NCBI GenBank assembly: GCA_025774935.1
Contig: JALGZK010000006.1
Coordinates: 1 to 64,000, forward strand
From: a bacterium
Lineage (GTDB): Bacteria > Joyebacterota > Joyebacteria > Joyebacterales > Joyebacteraceae
Reading direction: 5' to 3'
Length of the DNA stretch: 64,000 nucleotides
Made by a program: the position numbers and the translations under genes. The notes beneath the pieces were generated by a model. The model had not been told where the DNA came from. It worked only from the letters and a program-made list of their open reading frames with translations, and did no database searches. Of this stretch, positions 17,391-25,823 are shown in pieces (the stretch's first letter is position 1; each line of letters opens with the position of its first letter).

Positions 17391-18379
17391 TCTCCACCTC
17401 CCTTCTGCTGCAGCTGAAGGAGGGGGATGAGGTTCTCGAGCTCGGGATCTACGATGTACTTGTTCTTAATGCCCGGCAGGACGTCGGTCAGGGTCTCGAG
17501 GTAGAGCCTCCGTTTCGTGACGTCCTTCGCCTGCGAGTACTCGCGCCACACGGCGACGAACCGTTCCGCGTCGCCCTGCGCGCGGTTGACCCTCGCGAGG
17601 GCGTAGCCCTCGGCGTCCCGGATCATCCGCTGGGCCTCGCCCTCGGCGGCCGGGATCGCTTTGTTGTACTCCGCCCAGGCCTCGTTGATGAGTCGTTCCT
17701 TCTCCTGCTTTGCCTCGTTCACCTCGTTGAACGAGGGCTTCACCTGGTCGGGTGGGTTCACGTCCTTGAGGTTCACCGTCACGATCTGGATGCCGGTCTC
17801 GTACTCGTCGAGGATGGCCTGCATGATCTGCTGCGTCTCGTCGGCCACCTCCCGGCGCCCGACCGTCAGGACCTCCGTCACGCTCCGGTCGCCGACGATG
17901 CGTCTTGTCGCCGCTTCCGAGACGTCCCGGAGGGTCTCCGGCACCTCTCGCACCTTGAAGAGGTACTTCACCGGGTCGCTGATCCTGTACTGGACGATCC
18001 ACTCAACCACCGCCGCGTTGAGGTCCCCCGTGAGCATGAGCGACTCCCCGGAGAAGTCCCCGCGCCGGTAGACCGTCCGGATCCCCGGGCGCTCCGTCGC
18101 GAAACCGAACTCCTCCTTGAAGACGTACCTCACGCGCACCTTGTGGACCTTCTCGAGCGCGAACGGGAGCTTGAGGTGGAGTCCGGGCTGCACCGTCCGC
18201 GCGTACGCTCCGAGTCTCTTCACGACGCCGACCTCGTCGGTCGCGACGGAGTAGAAGGTCGTCGACAGGAGGATGATCGCGACGATTCCGATGACGACCC
18301 AGCGAGCCAGGTCGCCCCGGAGCGCCGGGATTTCGAGGCGTTTCCTCGGTCTCACGAGCATCTCGGGATCGAACTCCAT
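17387..18379 (-). CDS. hflK: HflK, SPFH-domain partner of FtsH protease
   Basis: A 330-aa SPFH protein. ATG at 18379 follows AAAGGAG, and the promoter at 18479-18507 rules out the longer frame. The anchor is VVIGIVAIILLSTTFYSVAT at about residues 30-50, then VGVVKRLGAYARTVQPGLHLKLP, of which the YARTVQPGLHLKLP part is typical of HflK. DVNPPDQVKPSFNEVNEAKQ is the signature region of the C-terminal helix. It lacks the Gly/Pro-rich N-terminal tail of E. coli HflK. It forms a two-gene operon with hflC. Confidence 0.95.
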   Translation of the reverse strand: MEFDPEMLVRPRKRLEIPALRGDLARWVVIGIVAIILLSTTFYSVATDEVGVVKRLGAYARTVQPGLHLKLPFALEKVHKVRVRYVFKEEFGFATERPGIRTVYRRGDFSGESLMLTGDLNAAVVEWIVQYRISDPVKYLFKVREVPETLRDVSEAATRRIVGDRSVTEVLTVGRREVADETQQIMQAILDEYETGIQIVTVNLKDVNPPDQVKPSFNEVNEAKQEKERLINEAWAEYNKAIPAAEGEAQRMIRDAEGYALARVNRAQGDAERFVAVWREYSQAKDVTKRRLYLETLTDVLPGIKNKYIVDPELENLIPLLQLQQKGGGE

Positions 18380-18478
18380 GAGGGCTCCTTTCCGATCGGC
18401 ACGGGCGACGCGTGGCGCGGGCACACCGCTTCTGCCCGGTCGATCCGGATGGTGGTCGTTCGTCTTCGGCGTGCGGCC

Positions 18479-18507
18479 ATGGTATCCGGGGGGGAGGGGA
18501 CTTGCAA
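18479..18507 (-). promoter_or_regulatory. Sigma-70-type promoter of hflKC
   Basis: On the minus strand TTGCAA, 17 bp, TACCAT; predicted start near 18472. Confidence 0.55.
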
Positions 18508-18582
18508 CGGGCAACCGCCGGAGGAGGCGCGTGGCCCCGCCCGCCACGGGCCGGCCCACGGACTTCGGCCGCGGGCTGCTGC

Positions 18583-18611
18583 TTGACGAGCCGTGCTCTA
18601 TATGCTAGAAT
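18583..18611 (+). promoter_or_regulatory. Sigma-70-type promoter of the candidate selenoprotein gene
   Basis: TTGACG, 17 bp, TAGAAT. Predicted start near 18618, about 105 nt upstream of the ATG at 18723. Confidence 0.8.
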
Positions 18612-18722
18612 CCCTCCAATGAGCGGATTATGAGATGTCGCGGGACTGGCTGCCCAACGGCTCGCAGCAGCCTGAGCCCGCGGCGCGTGTCCATGAGGCC
18701 GTGAGGCCGGGGAGACTGGGAG

Positions 18723-19745
18723 ATGAAGTACGCGTCTGTCGTCGCCCTCGCGCTCCTGGCGCTGGCAGGTACGGCGTTCGGTGCGCAGAGGATCGTACAC
18801 TACGAACACTTCACAGCCGTGTGGTGAAGCACGTGTCCGGCGGCCGCAATCACGCTGGACGCGTGGCAGTTGCCACACACAGAAGCTGGTGAGATCTGTC
18901 TTGTTCAGAACGACTACGACGATTCCTTTAACTCCGCGAGGGTGTCGTTCCTCGGCGTGTCGGCGTGGCCGACCGTCTGCGGGAGCGGTCTCTCCGACTG
19001 CTGGCCCCTCACCTGGCTCGAGGCCGACTTCCAGGCGCACGCGGCGGTCCCCTCGCCGCTGACCATCTCCATCACCGAGAACGGGCAGGGCGACTTCACG
19101 GCGCACATCGAGGCCGAGGAAGACGTCGTCGACGCTGACTTCTTCATGGTCGCGACGCTCGACGAGTACGTACCCTCGGCCTCCGGGATGTCGCACCTCC
19201 CGCACCACGTGAAGGTCTACATGACCCCGCCGAGCTCGGGGGAGCCCTTCACCCTTCTGATGGGCGAGAGCGTCGACATCAACAAGACGTTCACCGTCCA
19301 GCCCGAGTGGGACTACAGTGACATGGGCGTCGCGGCGTGGGTCAGCAGGCCCGGCGGCACGAACACGAGCCCCTGCCCCTACGGCGACATCGGGAACAAG
19401 AACGAAGTGCTCCAGTCCAGCTGGATGGCGGCTGGCGGCACGTCGGTGCCCGAGGGCGTCAAGGCGAAGTTCGCGCTCTCGGCCCCTTCGCCGAATCCGT
19501 TCTCCGGGAAGTCCCGCATCGCCTACAGCCTGCCCGACAACGGCCGGGTCACGATCCAGCTGTACGACGTGGCGGGGAGGCACGTGGCTGTATTGCAGGA
19601 CGACGTCCTCCCGGCCGGGCCTCACGCCGTGACGTGGGACGGTCTGGACGAGGGTGGCCACGAGTGCGCGGGCGGGATCTACTTCGTTCGCATGACGTTC
19701 GAGGACGGACAGGTGGCGAGCGAGAAGGTCGTGAAGCTGAAGTAG
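18723..19745 (+). CDS. Candidate selenoprotein: secreted thioredoxin-like (Omp28-like) protein with U-x-x-C site and FlgD-like C-terminal domain
   Basis: The frame from ATG 18723 (GGGGAG 8 nt upstream) to 19745 is open except for one TGA at 18825-18827, codon 35. Upstream of it lies a full signal peptide (MKYASVVALALLALAGTAFG) and EHFTAVW. Downstream come STCPAA and the rest of the protein. Omp28/thioredoxin-like proteins have FTxxWCxxCP here, so the TGA replaces the first Cys, giving W-U-S-T-C-P. A 13-bp hairpin starts 3 nt after the TGA. The domain continues with the expected cis-Pro loop (SAWPTV) and ends in a FlgD/T9SS-like C-terminal domain (SPNPFSGKSRIAYSLP, GGIYFVRM, KVVKLK). If the TGA were a true stop, the remaining ORF from 18870 would lack both signal peptide and active site. 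Function: extracytoplasmic thiol/selenol redox, inferred. A sequencing error of a Cys codon is the main alternative. Confidence 0.75.
18830..18865 (+). promoter_or_regulatory. Candidate bacterial SECIS hairpin after in-frame TGA
   Basis: CACGTGTCCGGCG (18830-18842) pairs with CGCTGGACGCGTG (18853-18865) over all 13 positions, two of them G-U. The 10-nt loop GCCGCAATCA begins with G. The stem starts 3 nt and the loop 16 nt after the TGA at 18825-18827. Bacterial SECIS elements are hairpins directly downstream of the UGA with a G near the start of the apical loop. Confidence 0.65.
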
Positions 19746-19818
19746 GTGGGCCGGGACGTCGCTCGCGGGAGCTGCTGCGCAGGTTCCCGGGAGCTCCCGG
19801 CTTCACACCGATGGATCC

Positions 19819-19848
19819 AGGACGGGCGCCCGAATGGGCGCCCGTCCT
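19819..19848 (+). terminator. Strong hairpin, probable terminator, after candidate selenoprotein gene
   Basis: AGGACGGGCGCCC, loop GAAT, GGGCGCCCGTCCT; perfect 13 bp. No T run follows. The 310-bp gap 19746-20055 also holds a TTGACA at 19880-19885 with a weak TACCTG 17 bp on, a possible promoter for the PEP-CTERM gene. Confidence 0.6.
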
Positions 19849-20055
19849 GCGTGAGGGCACAGCTCTCCGAAGAAAGCCATTGACACCAGACGCCATATGC
19901 TCTACCTGTACAAGTGATCGGCACGTGGGGCGCCTGTGGCGGGACGGAGTCCGGTCATGGCGCGCTTCATGCATCTGCCATGCGATGGGTGTAACAGGAG
20001 CCGTCGCATGCGGCTCAAGGGAACCGGGACTGCGCTCCCGGGGAGGTGAGGCAGC

Positions 20056-20373
20056 GTGAGGAAGCTGCTGCTGGTGTCAGTGTTGCTCGCGGCGCTGTTC
20101 GTGGCCACCGGCGCGTCGGCGACCATCTTCCTCTACGAGGACTACGACTCGAACACCGAGAGCACCACGTTCGCTGCTCGCGGCTCGAGCAACGGGACCT
20201 CGGTCGAGGGGAGCGGCGGGTCGGGCGGACCGGGCGGATCCGGTGGCGACCTGATGACACCTGAGATCGAGGATCCACCACCGCCGCCCGTGCCCGAGCC
20301 TGCTACGTGGGCGCTTCTGAGCACCGGGCTGGTGGGATTCGGCGCCGCCTTCCGGAAGAGGCTCTTCCGGTAG
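20056..20373 (+). CDS. Small PEP-CTERM sorting-domain protein
   Basis: A 105-aa exported protein. GTG at 20056 is preceded by GGGAGGTGAGG. The signal peptide (LLLVSVLLAALFVATGASA) is followed by a short low-complexity Ser/Gly region, a Pro run and a classical PEP-CTERM tail: VPEPATW, then a hydrophobic helix ALLSTGLVGFGAAF, then basic RKRLFR. In known systems this tail is cut and attached by exosortase (EpsH/XrtA) in bacteria that make exopolysaccharide. No exosortase gene lies in this window. The protein itself has little else besides the tail. Confidence 0.9.
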   Translation: MRKLLLVSVLLAALFVATGASATIFLYEDYDSNTESTTFAARGSSNGTSVEGSGGSGGPGGSGGDLMTPEIEDPPPPPVPEPATWALLSTGLVGFGAAFRKRLFR

Positions 20374-20510
20374 GTCGCGATTCCGCAGAACAGAGTCATT
20401 CCGCGACGGGGCGGGAACCCAGGTTCCTGTCCCGTCGTTCTCGTGCGCCCGGGAGTGCGGCACGGGCGCCGGGGCGCGAGTGGCCCCGGAACCTCCATTC
20501 CCACAAGTAC

Positions 20511-20539
20511 TTGACCGGGCGGGACATGTGTGCTATCCT
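20511..20539 (+). promoter_or_regulatory. Sigma-70-type promoter of tagged repeat-domain gene
   Basis: TTGACC, 17 bp, TATCCT; predicted start near 20546, about 89 nt upstream of the ATG at 20635. Confidence 0.75.
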
Positions 20540-20634
20540 GTTATCTAAGGACTCGCAACGAGAGCCCCGGCTCGGGCCGAGGTAGGCGTATGTTCATGCC
20601 CGGGCGGGGCAGGAGAGATTGAGAGGAGGCAGGA

Positions 20635-21453
20635 ATGAGAAGGTGTTATCAGATCGCGATCGTCGCCCTCGCGCTGGCCCTCGCCACGTCGGCGTTCGCC
20701 ACGGAGTACCTCGAGGTGAGCGCGAAGGGCGCTCCTGCGGGCGACTGTCTGGGCCTCGACCAGGTCGGTGGGGTGAACATCTCGCTCACGCCGGGCATGA
20801 TCTACACGGTGACGGTCGACGGCGACGCTCGCGCGAACCCGCTTCCGGGAGGTGAGTTCGACGGCCTGTTCGTCTACTACTACGACGGCACGGCACCGGA
20901 CCATCCGATCCAGTACTTCCTCCCGAAGAACGAGCCGCTCGTGTTCGTCGCGAGCGACACTCCGTTCTACGCGTTCCTGGTCGACAAGACCCTGAAGGAC
21001 GTCGCCGACAACTCAGGCATCTTCACGTTGACGTTCGAGGCGGCCGGAGGCACGCGCGAGACTCTCGACGTCAACGCGATCTTCAACTGCATCGGCCTCG
21101 AGGACATGGGCGCGGCGAAGATCATCCTGACACCGGAGCAGTTCTACTCGATGTCAGTGACGGGCGAGGCCTGCACGAACGGGCAGCCCGACGGGTGCTT
21201 TGACGGCGTCTGCCTCTTCTACCGCAGGATAGACGAGGAGCCTCCGCGACCCATCCACCCGATCCTTCAGGTCCTCCATCCGGGCGAGGTTCAGAACTTC
21301 CAGATCCACGTCACGGGATGGGTCTACTCGTTCTTCGTCGACGAGAGCTTCTTCACGGTCGGCAACAACTACGGGGCCATGACGCTCGCCTTCGACGACC
21401 AGACCCCGGTTGAGAATGCGACCTGGGGAACGATTAAGGCGCTGTACCGGTAG
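20635..21453 (+). CDS. Secreted two-repeat protein with WGxIKxxYR tail, function unknown
   Basis: A 272-aa exported protein; ATG at 20635 follows GAGAGGAGG. The signal peptide is IAIVALALALATSAFA. The mature part is two tandem copies of an unrecognised domain of about 115 residues. Compare CLGLDQVGGVNISLTPGMIY with CIGLEDMGAAKIILTPEQFY, and FDGLFVYYYDG with FDGVCLFYRRI. Each copy predicts as beta-rich. The second copy has additional Cys residues. The protein ends in TPVENATWGTIKALYR, the shared tail. It is monocistronic, with its own promoter and terminator. No enzyme motif was seen; surface attachment is inferred from the tail only. Confidence 0.82.
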   Translation: MRRCYQIAIVALALALATSAFATEYLEVSAKGAPAGDCLGLDQVGGVNISLTPGMIYTVTVDGDARANPLPGGEFDGLFVYYYDGTAPDHPIQYFLPKNEPLVFVASDTPFYAFLVDKTLKDVADNSGIFTLTFEAAGGTRETLDVNAIFNCIGLEDMGAAKIILTPEQFYSMSVTGEACTNGQPDGCFDGVCLFYRRIDEEPPRPIHPILQVLHPGEVQNFQIHVTGWVYSFFVDESFFTVGNNYGAMTLAFDDQTPVENATWGTIKALYR

Positions 21454-21507
21454 TCCCCCGACCGCCGGTGACCGCGGCCCAGGGCCGCGAAACAGGAGCA
21501 ACATGAA

Positions 21508-21541
21508 AGAGGGGCTCACCCGCGGGTGAGCCCCTCTCTTC
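21508..21541 (+). terminator. Intrinsic terminator between convergent genes
   Basis: AGAGGGGCTCACCC / GGGTGAGCCCCTCT, perfect 14 bp, followed by CTTCGTT. It serves the tagged gene and perhaps the convergent C25 gene. Confidence 0.85.
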
Positions 21542-21581
21542 GTTCCGTTGCGGGCGCGCCTGCCCGCGCCGGTCGCGGCGG

Positions 21582-24500
21582 CTACTTGATGAGAACGGTC
21601 TTCCTGGTCCGGTTCTCGCCGCCCGCGGCGAGCCTCACGAAGTAGATCCCGTTCGCGACCCTGTTCCCACCCGCGTCGGTGCCGTCCCAGGTCTCCTCGT
21701 GGGGGCCGGCGTCATACGGACCCGACGCCACGACCTTCACCAGGCGTCCGGCCACGTTGTAGACCTCGAGCTCGACGTCCCTGCTGTCAGGGAGGAAGAA
21801 GCGCATCGTCGTCACGTTCCCGAACGGGTTCGGGAACGCCGGGTTCAGGGCGAGGTGCCTGGTGGTCGCCGGCTCGACCGAGGTGAGTCCTAGGTCGACG
21901 CGGATCGCCCGCTGGTGCGCTCCGGCGTTCCCGCCGACGCGCAGCCAGAGCGTCGCGAGAGAATCCTCGCGGGCGTCAGACACCACGAGCACGAAGGGGT
22001 CGCCTTCGTTCGCTCCGTTCCCGCCGGCGGGGATGTCCGCGATCGCCGCCGTGCTGTCGACGACCGCGACCGAGGAGTCCCCGGCCGAGAGCGTGAGCTC
22101 GACGCCGCTGGCGGCGGCGAGCCCCTCGTTCGAGAGCTCCACGACGAGCGAGACGGTCTCGCCGACCTCCGCCTGCCCGTTCCCGTTGCCGCCCTCGCTG
22201 TCGTCGACGGCGAGCCCCTCGAACACGAGCCACGGAAGAAGGAGTGTCTCCGGCGGAACCGTCGTGAAGCGGACGGCGAGGTCGTCCTGAAGAGGCGCGG
22301 CCCGCGGATCGTACACGCCGTTGTGGACGTACTGGAGCCCGTCACGCTGGTCGGGACTCTCGATGCCGACCGTACAGCTGTCCGGGTCCGCGACCGTCTT
22401 GTACTGGAAGAGGATCACGCTGTTCCCCGACGGCGTCGGGTAGAAGTTCGGGTCGTAGAACACGACCTGGAAGGTCTCGGCGTCGGGGCTGTTCTTGTGC
22501 CGGACGGCCTCGTACTGGACGACGAACCTGTGGCCGATCATGTCGCTCCAGGTGTAGACGTCGCCGCCCACGGAGGGATCGAGGTCGGTCCAGAAGGGAG
22601 CCACCATGCTCGGCGGCCCCAGGTCCGACGGGATAGGCGTGTTCGTGCCGTACTCGAAGTTGGTCATCTCGAGCGCCACGAACCCGTTCGAGCAGAGCAC
22701 CGCGTACGGCGTGGGGTCGTCGTAGTACGTGTTAATGAACGGCGGGAAGACGAGCTTCGTGTCGTCGTCGTTGTCGCTCACGCGGTTCATGCGGACGCCC
22801 GGTCCCGGCGGCGCGATCTCGATCCACTCGAACTCCGGCGCCTCCGCGAACAGGGTGTCCGTCGAGTCGTACGCGTAGTAGCCGTGGAAGTCGGGTCCCG
22901 AAGGGAGGGTGTGGAGCGACGTGAACACGTCCAAGTCGATCGTGAGACTTTCGGCGTAAGCGTACGAGGCCGCGTCGGCCTCGACCCTCAGCCTGAGCGT
23001 CGCGGTGTAGTCCGAGGGGACGCTCGGTGCGATCGAGACGACGAACGGCGCGTCCACGTTGACGGCGTTCGACCCCTCGTCCACGTCACCGTACGCTGCG
23101 TGGTCCGCGGCGACCGACACGTACGGGTCGTCGCTCGAGAGGTAGGCCCTTACCGCATCGAGGCCGGAACCGGATTCGTTCCCGAGCGTCACGGTGAGGC
23201 CGGCCGTCTCGCCGGGCGCCGCGGCCCCGTCGCCGTTCCCGCCGGGAGTCGCGTCGTCGACGGTGAAGGAGGTGACGGCGAGGTCGCCCGTCACGGTCTC
23301 GAGAGGCGCGGGGCGCCACGTGCTCGAGGTGCCCGCGTAGGCCATGGCGAGCGTCACCGGGATGTGGGCGCCTCCGGGCCACGTCTCCGAGAGCTCGAGC
23401 GTGAATGGCGTATTGGAGCACGCCGTCCCTCCCGACGGGATGTCGGGGAACGTGGCGACGCTGTCGACGAGCGTCACGAACTCGTTCGGCGTGCGGAGTG
23501 TCACCGAGACGTCGGTCGCCTCGGTCCCGCCGATGTTGGAGACACAGAAGGAGACCTCCGCCGTCTCGCCGGGGCTCAGGTAGCCGTCTCCGTTCCCGCC
23601 GCCCGCGTCGTCGACGTCCGCGCTCTCGTCGATGAGATACGCCGCGGCCGGACCGAGGAGCCTCCGTCCGTTCCAGGGGATGGCGTTCTTCGTGGCGGCC
23701 GTGAGGTCAACGCTGCAGGGGAGGGCCGCCTCGAAGGAGAACACGATCTCGCCGCCGCCGTCGGTCTCGCCCCACATGAAGAGCGAGGTGTCCATCGCGC
23801 ACGTCACGGCTGCGTCGGCGACGGGCCCCCTGTCCGACGTCACGGTCAGCGTGAGAGCAACGTCCTCGTAGTCGACGGCCACGTCGAGCGCGACGTCGAG
23901 GGGCGAAGCCTGGGCGGTCCACAGCGAGAGCGCCGGGTCCCCGAGCAGGCTCCAGCCCTCGTACTCCTCCTGGTCGTAGACGTGCGCGAAGAGGTTCGCT
24001 TTCGCGGCGAGGGTCGCCTCCCCGAGAACGGTGCCCTCGCGGAGGGCGCTTCCGAAGAATCCCTCGCAGACGTAGCCCCTCTTCCGAGAGAGAGCCTCTC
24101 CCTGTCCAAAGGTACACGTCCCGTAGAAGGCCGCTCCGCCTATGAGGTCGTCCGGAGATCCCGCCTTGAGCCACAGCTCGGAGAAGTGTGGATCTCCTAC
24201 GAACGCGCCCGTGAAGCAGGTCGCCGACATCACGATCGGAAGCTCGCCCACGTTCGTGAGCATCGTCGGCGCGAACGTGAAGGGCTGAGCCCAGAAGTCC
24301 CCCGCGACCCCACGGTAGCTCACGTACCCCGGCCCCGCGTTCAGCGAAGCGTACGTGTCGGAGATGTCGATGCCGTCGGCGGCCGCGAGGAAGTCGACCG
24401 GGGCGAACCCTAGCGAGTCCATCAGGTCCTCCACGAACCCGGTGTTCTCGTAGTAGATCATGTCACCCATGTCGAAGTCGTCGCGCAGGAGGAGGCTGCC

Positions 24501-25595
24501 GGAGAGCATCCACGTCGGGTCGTCCGCCAGCCACGGCCTGTCGTACGCGAAGCACTTCGCGATCATCGTCTCCAGCTCATCGACGGTGTCGGCGGGCAGC
24601 CGACCGACGAGGATGTCCGACAGGAAGTCGTTCCCGTCGACGGCCGCGTACCGGTTGTCCGAGTGGAACTCGACGCTCGGCCGGTACGTCGGCACGAGCT
24701 CCGAGTCGCCGACGATGAGGAGGAACTCGGGCGGTATATCCCAGGTGTGATAGGCGTTCGAGACGTAGTCCTGAACGTCCTCGAAATCGAAGCCGGTCTC
24801 CAGGATCGACACGACCTTCGGGCGAAGGCCCGCCGCGGCCCTCCACTCGACGAGCGGCATGATGGCCTCCTCGAGCGAGTGGCCGGTGATCACGAGGTAG
24901 CGGGCCCCGGTGGGCGCGGCGTCGCGTCCGCGTCCCCCGTCCCGGGGGAGGGGCGCCAGGCCGACGCCGGTCGGCGCGCCAGAGTAGTTGATGATCTGCC
25001 CTTCGTAGATCCGGCGGAAGATCGGCGAGACCGGGTTCGGCGGTCCCGACTTCTCGTTCGTGCCTGCGCCCGGCGCGGATCGGAGCGTGAGCTCGATGGG
25101 GGCGCCGTCGCCCGGCGCGTATGTCACCTGCACGACGCGGACGTCCCGCAGGATCGCCGGCTCGGACACGTCGAGGGACGCGGCGGGACCGGTCCCGGCC
25201 GGTGCCGGGACTCCCGTGACCTCTGTCTCGATCGCACCCGTCGGAGGGACCTCGACCAGGACGGTGAACGGCCCGATCGCCGACGAGACCGCGAGCCACG
25301 AGCTTCCTCCGTAACGGTCCGCGCGCTCGGGCCGGAATCGCACGGGCCCGCCTTCCGCGGACCCGCCGCGCGGGGTGCCCGGCCGCCAGTCCGCCTCGAA
25401 GCGGAGCGTCACGTAGTCGTCGCTCTCCGAGACGACCGTCGCGGTCGACTCGCAGCGCGGAGTGTCTTCCGACGCGCGCGCCACGTGTGACGCCTCGCCG
25501 TTCGACGAAGACGTCGTCCCGACGTGCGGGAGTGACAGAACGAAGACCGCGACCAGGAACGTCGCGGCCATGACGGTAGGTACGGGACGCGACAC
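21582..25595 (-). CDS. Giant secreted peptidase-C25 (gingipain)-like protein, catalytic His replaced, FlgD-like C-terminal domain
   Basis: A 1337-aa exported protein; GTG at 25595 follows GGAGG. The signal segment is VMAATFLVAVFVLSLPHVG. A propeptide-like region reaches to about residue 230. A C25 domain follows at about 230-590, with ARYLVITGHSLEEAI, FLLIVGDSELVPTY, FLSDILVGRLPADT and LPIVMSATCFTGAF. The catalytic Cys aligns with Cys460, but the GHG that holds the gingipain catalytic His reads G-V-A (Val430). Then come three Ig-like modules opening with GGNGDG-type Asp/Gly loops, a nidogen-like region (SNGFVALE, APFWTDLDPSVGGDVY) and a FlgD/T9SS-like C-terminal domain (PAFPNPFGNVTTMRFFLP, GIYFVRLA, KTVLIK). 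Secreted or surface-bound. It may be an inactive or altered peptidase. Paralogous to 25824-29882. Confidence 0.87.
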   Translation of the reverse strand: MSRPVPTVMAATFLVAVFVLSLPHVGTTSSSNGEASHVARASEDTPRCESTATVVSESDDYVTLRFEADWRPGTPRGGSAEGGPVRFRPERADRYGGSSWLAVSSAIGPFTVLVEVPPTGAIETEVTGVPAPAGTGPAASLDVSEPAILRDVRVVQVTYAPGDGAPIELTLRSAPGAGTNEKSGPPNPVSPIFRRIYEGQIINYSGAPTGVGLAPLPRDGGRGRDAAPTGARYLVITGHSLEEAIMPLVEWRAAAGLRPKVVSILETGFDFEDVQDYVSNAYHTWDIPPEFLLIVGDSELVPTYRPSVEFHSDNRYAAVDGNDFLSDILVGRLPADTVDELETMIAKCFAYDRPWLADDPTWMLSGSLLLRDDFDMGDMIYYENTGFVEDLMDSLGFAPVDFLAAADGIDISDTYASLNAGPGYVSYRGVAGDFWAQPFTFAPTMLTNVGELPIVMSATCFTGAFVGDPHFSELWLKAGSPDDLIGGAAFYGTCTFGQGEALSRKRGYVCEGFFGSALREGTVLGEATLAAKANLFAHVYDQEEYEGWSLLGDPALSLWTAQASPLDVALDVAVDYEDVALTLTVTSDRGPVADAAVTCAMDTSLFMWGETDGGGEIVFSFEAALPCSVDLTAATKNAIPWNGRRLLGPAAAYLIDESADVDDAGGGNGDGYLSPGETAEVSFCVSNIGGTEATDVSVTLRTPNEFVTLVDSVATFPDIPSGGTACSNTPFTLELSETWPGGAHIPVTLAMAYAGTSSTWRPAPLETVTGDLAVTSFTVDDATPGGNGDGAAAPGETAGLTVTLGNESGSGLDAVRAYLSSDDPYVSVAADHAAYGDVDEGSNAVNVDAPFVVSIAPSVPSDYTATLRLRVEADAASYAYAESLTIDLDVFTSLHTLPSGPDFHGYYAYDSTDTLFAEAPEFEWIEIAPPGPGVRMNRVSDNDDDTKLVFPPFINTYYDDPTPYAVLCSNGFVALEMTNFEYGTNTPIPSDLGPPSMVAPFWTDLDPSVGGDVYTWSDMIGHRFVVQYEAVRHKNSPDAETFQVVFYDPNFYPTPSGNSVILFQYKTVADPDSCTVGIESPDQRDGLQYVHNGVYDPRAAPLQDDLAVRFTTVPPETLLLPWLVFEGLAVDDSEGGNGNGQAEVGETVSLVVELSNEGLAAASGVELTLSAGDSSVAVVDSTAAIADIPAGGNGANEGDPFVLVVSDAREDSLATLWLRVGGNAGAHQRAIRVDLGLTSVEPATTRHLALNPAFPNPFGNVTTMRFFLPDSRDVELEVYNVAGRLVKVVASGPYDAGPHEETWDGTDAGGNRVANGIYFVRLAAGGENRTRKTVLIK

Positions 25596-25658
25596 AGTGT
25601 CCTCCGGTGTAGACCTATCGGGGGCCCATCCGCGTCCGGCTAGCGGAGCCTCCTCATC

Positions 25659-25687
25659 ATTATGGCATCGCGAGTCGCCCCTGTCAA
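25659..25687 (-). promoter_or_regulatory. Sigma-70-type promoter of the first C25-like gene
   Basis: On the minus strand TTGACA, 17 bp, CATAAT; predicted start near 25652, about 57 nt upstream of the GTG. Confidence 0.75.
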
Positions 25688-25734
25688 TCCGTTCGGGGAG
25701 CGTCGCTTACGGGCCGTCGCCGCCGCCCCAAGAG

Positions 25735-25762
25735 GAAGCGCCCGTCGTTCGACGGGCGCTTC
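25735..25762 (-). terminator. Intrinsic terminator between the two C25-like genes
   Basis: GAAGCGCCCGTC, 4-nt loop, GACGGGCGCTTC; perfect 12 bp. It separates the paralogues, which therefore have independent transcripts. Confidence 0.75.
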
Positions 25763-25823
25763 GAACTGAGCGCAAGCCATCTGCGTCAGGTGCCGCTCTG
25801 CCGCGCGTGTTCCGCGGCCGTGG

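Noticed and set aside
18870-19745. Start of the thioredoxin-like gene at ATG 18870
   Set aside because: It would lack the signal peptide and active site, which are encoded in the same frame just upstream behind a good promoter; no Shine-Dalgarno lies at 18870.
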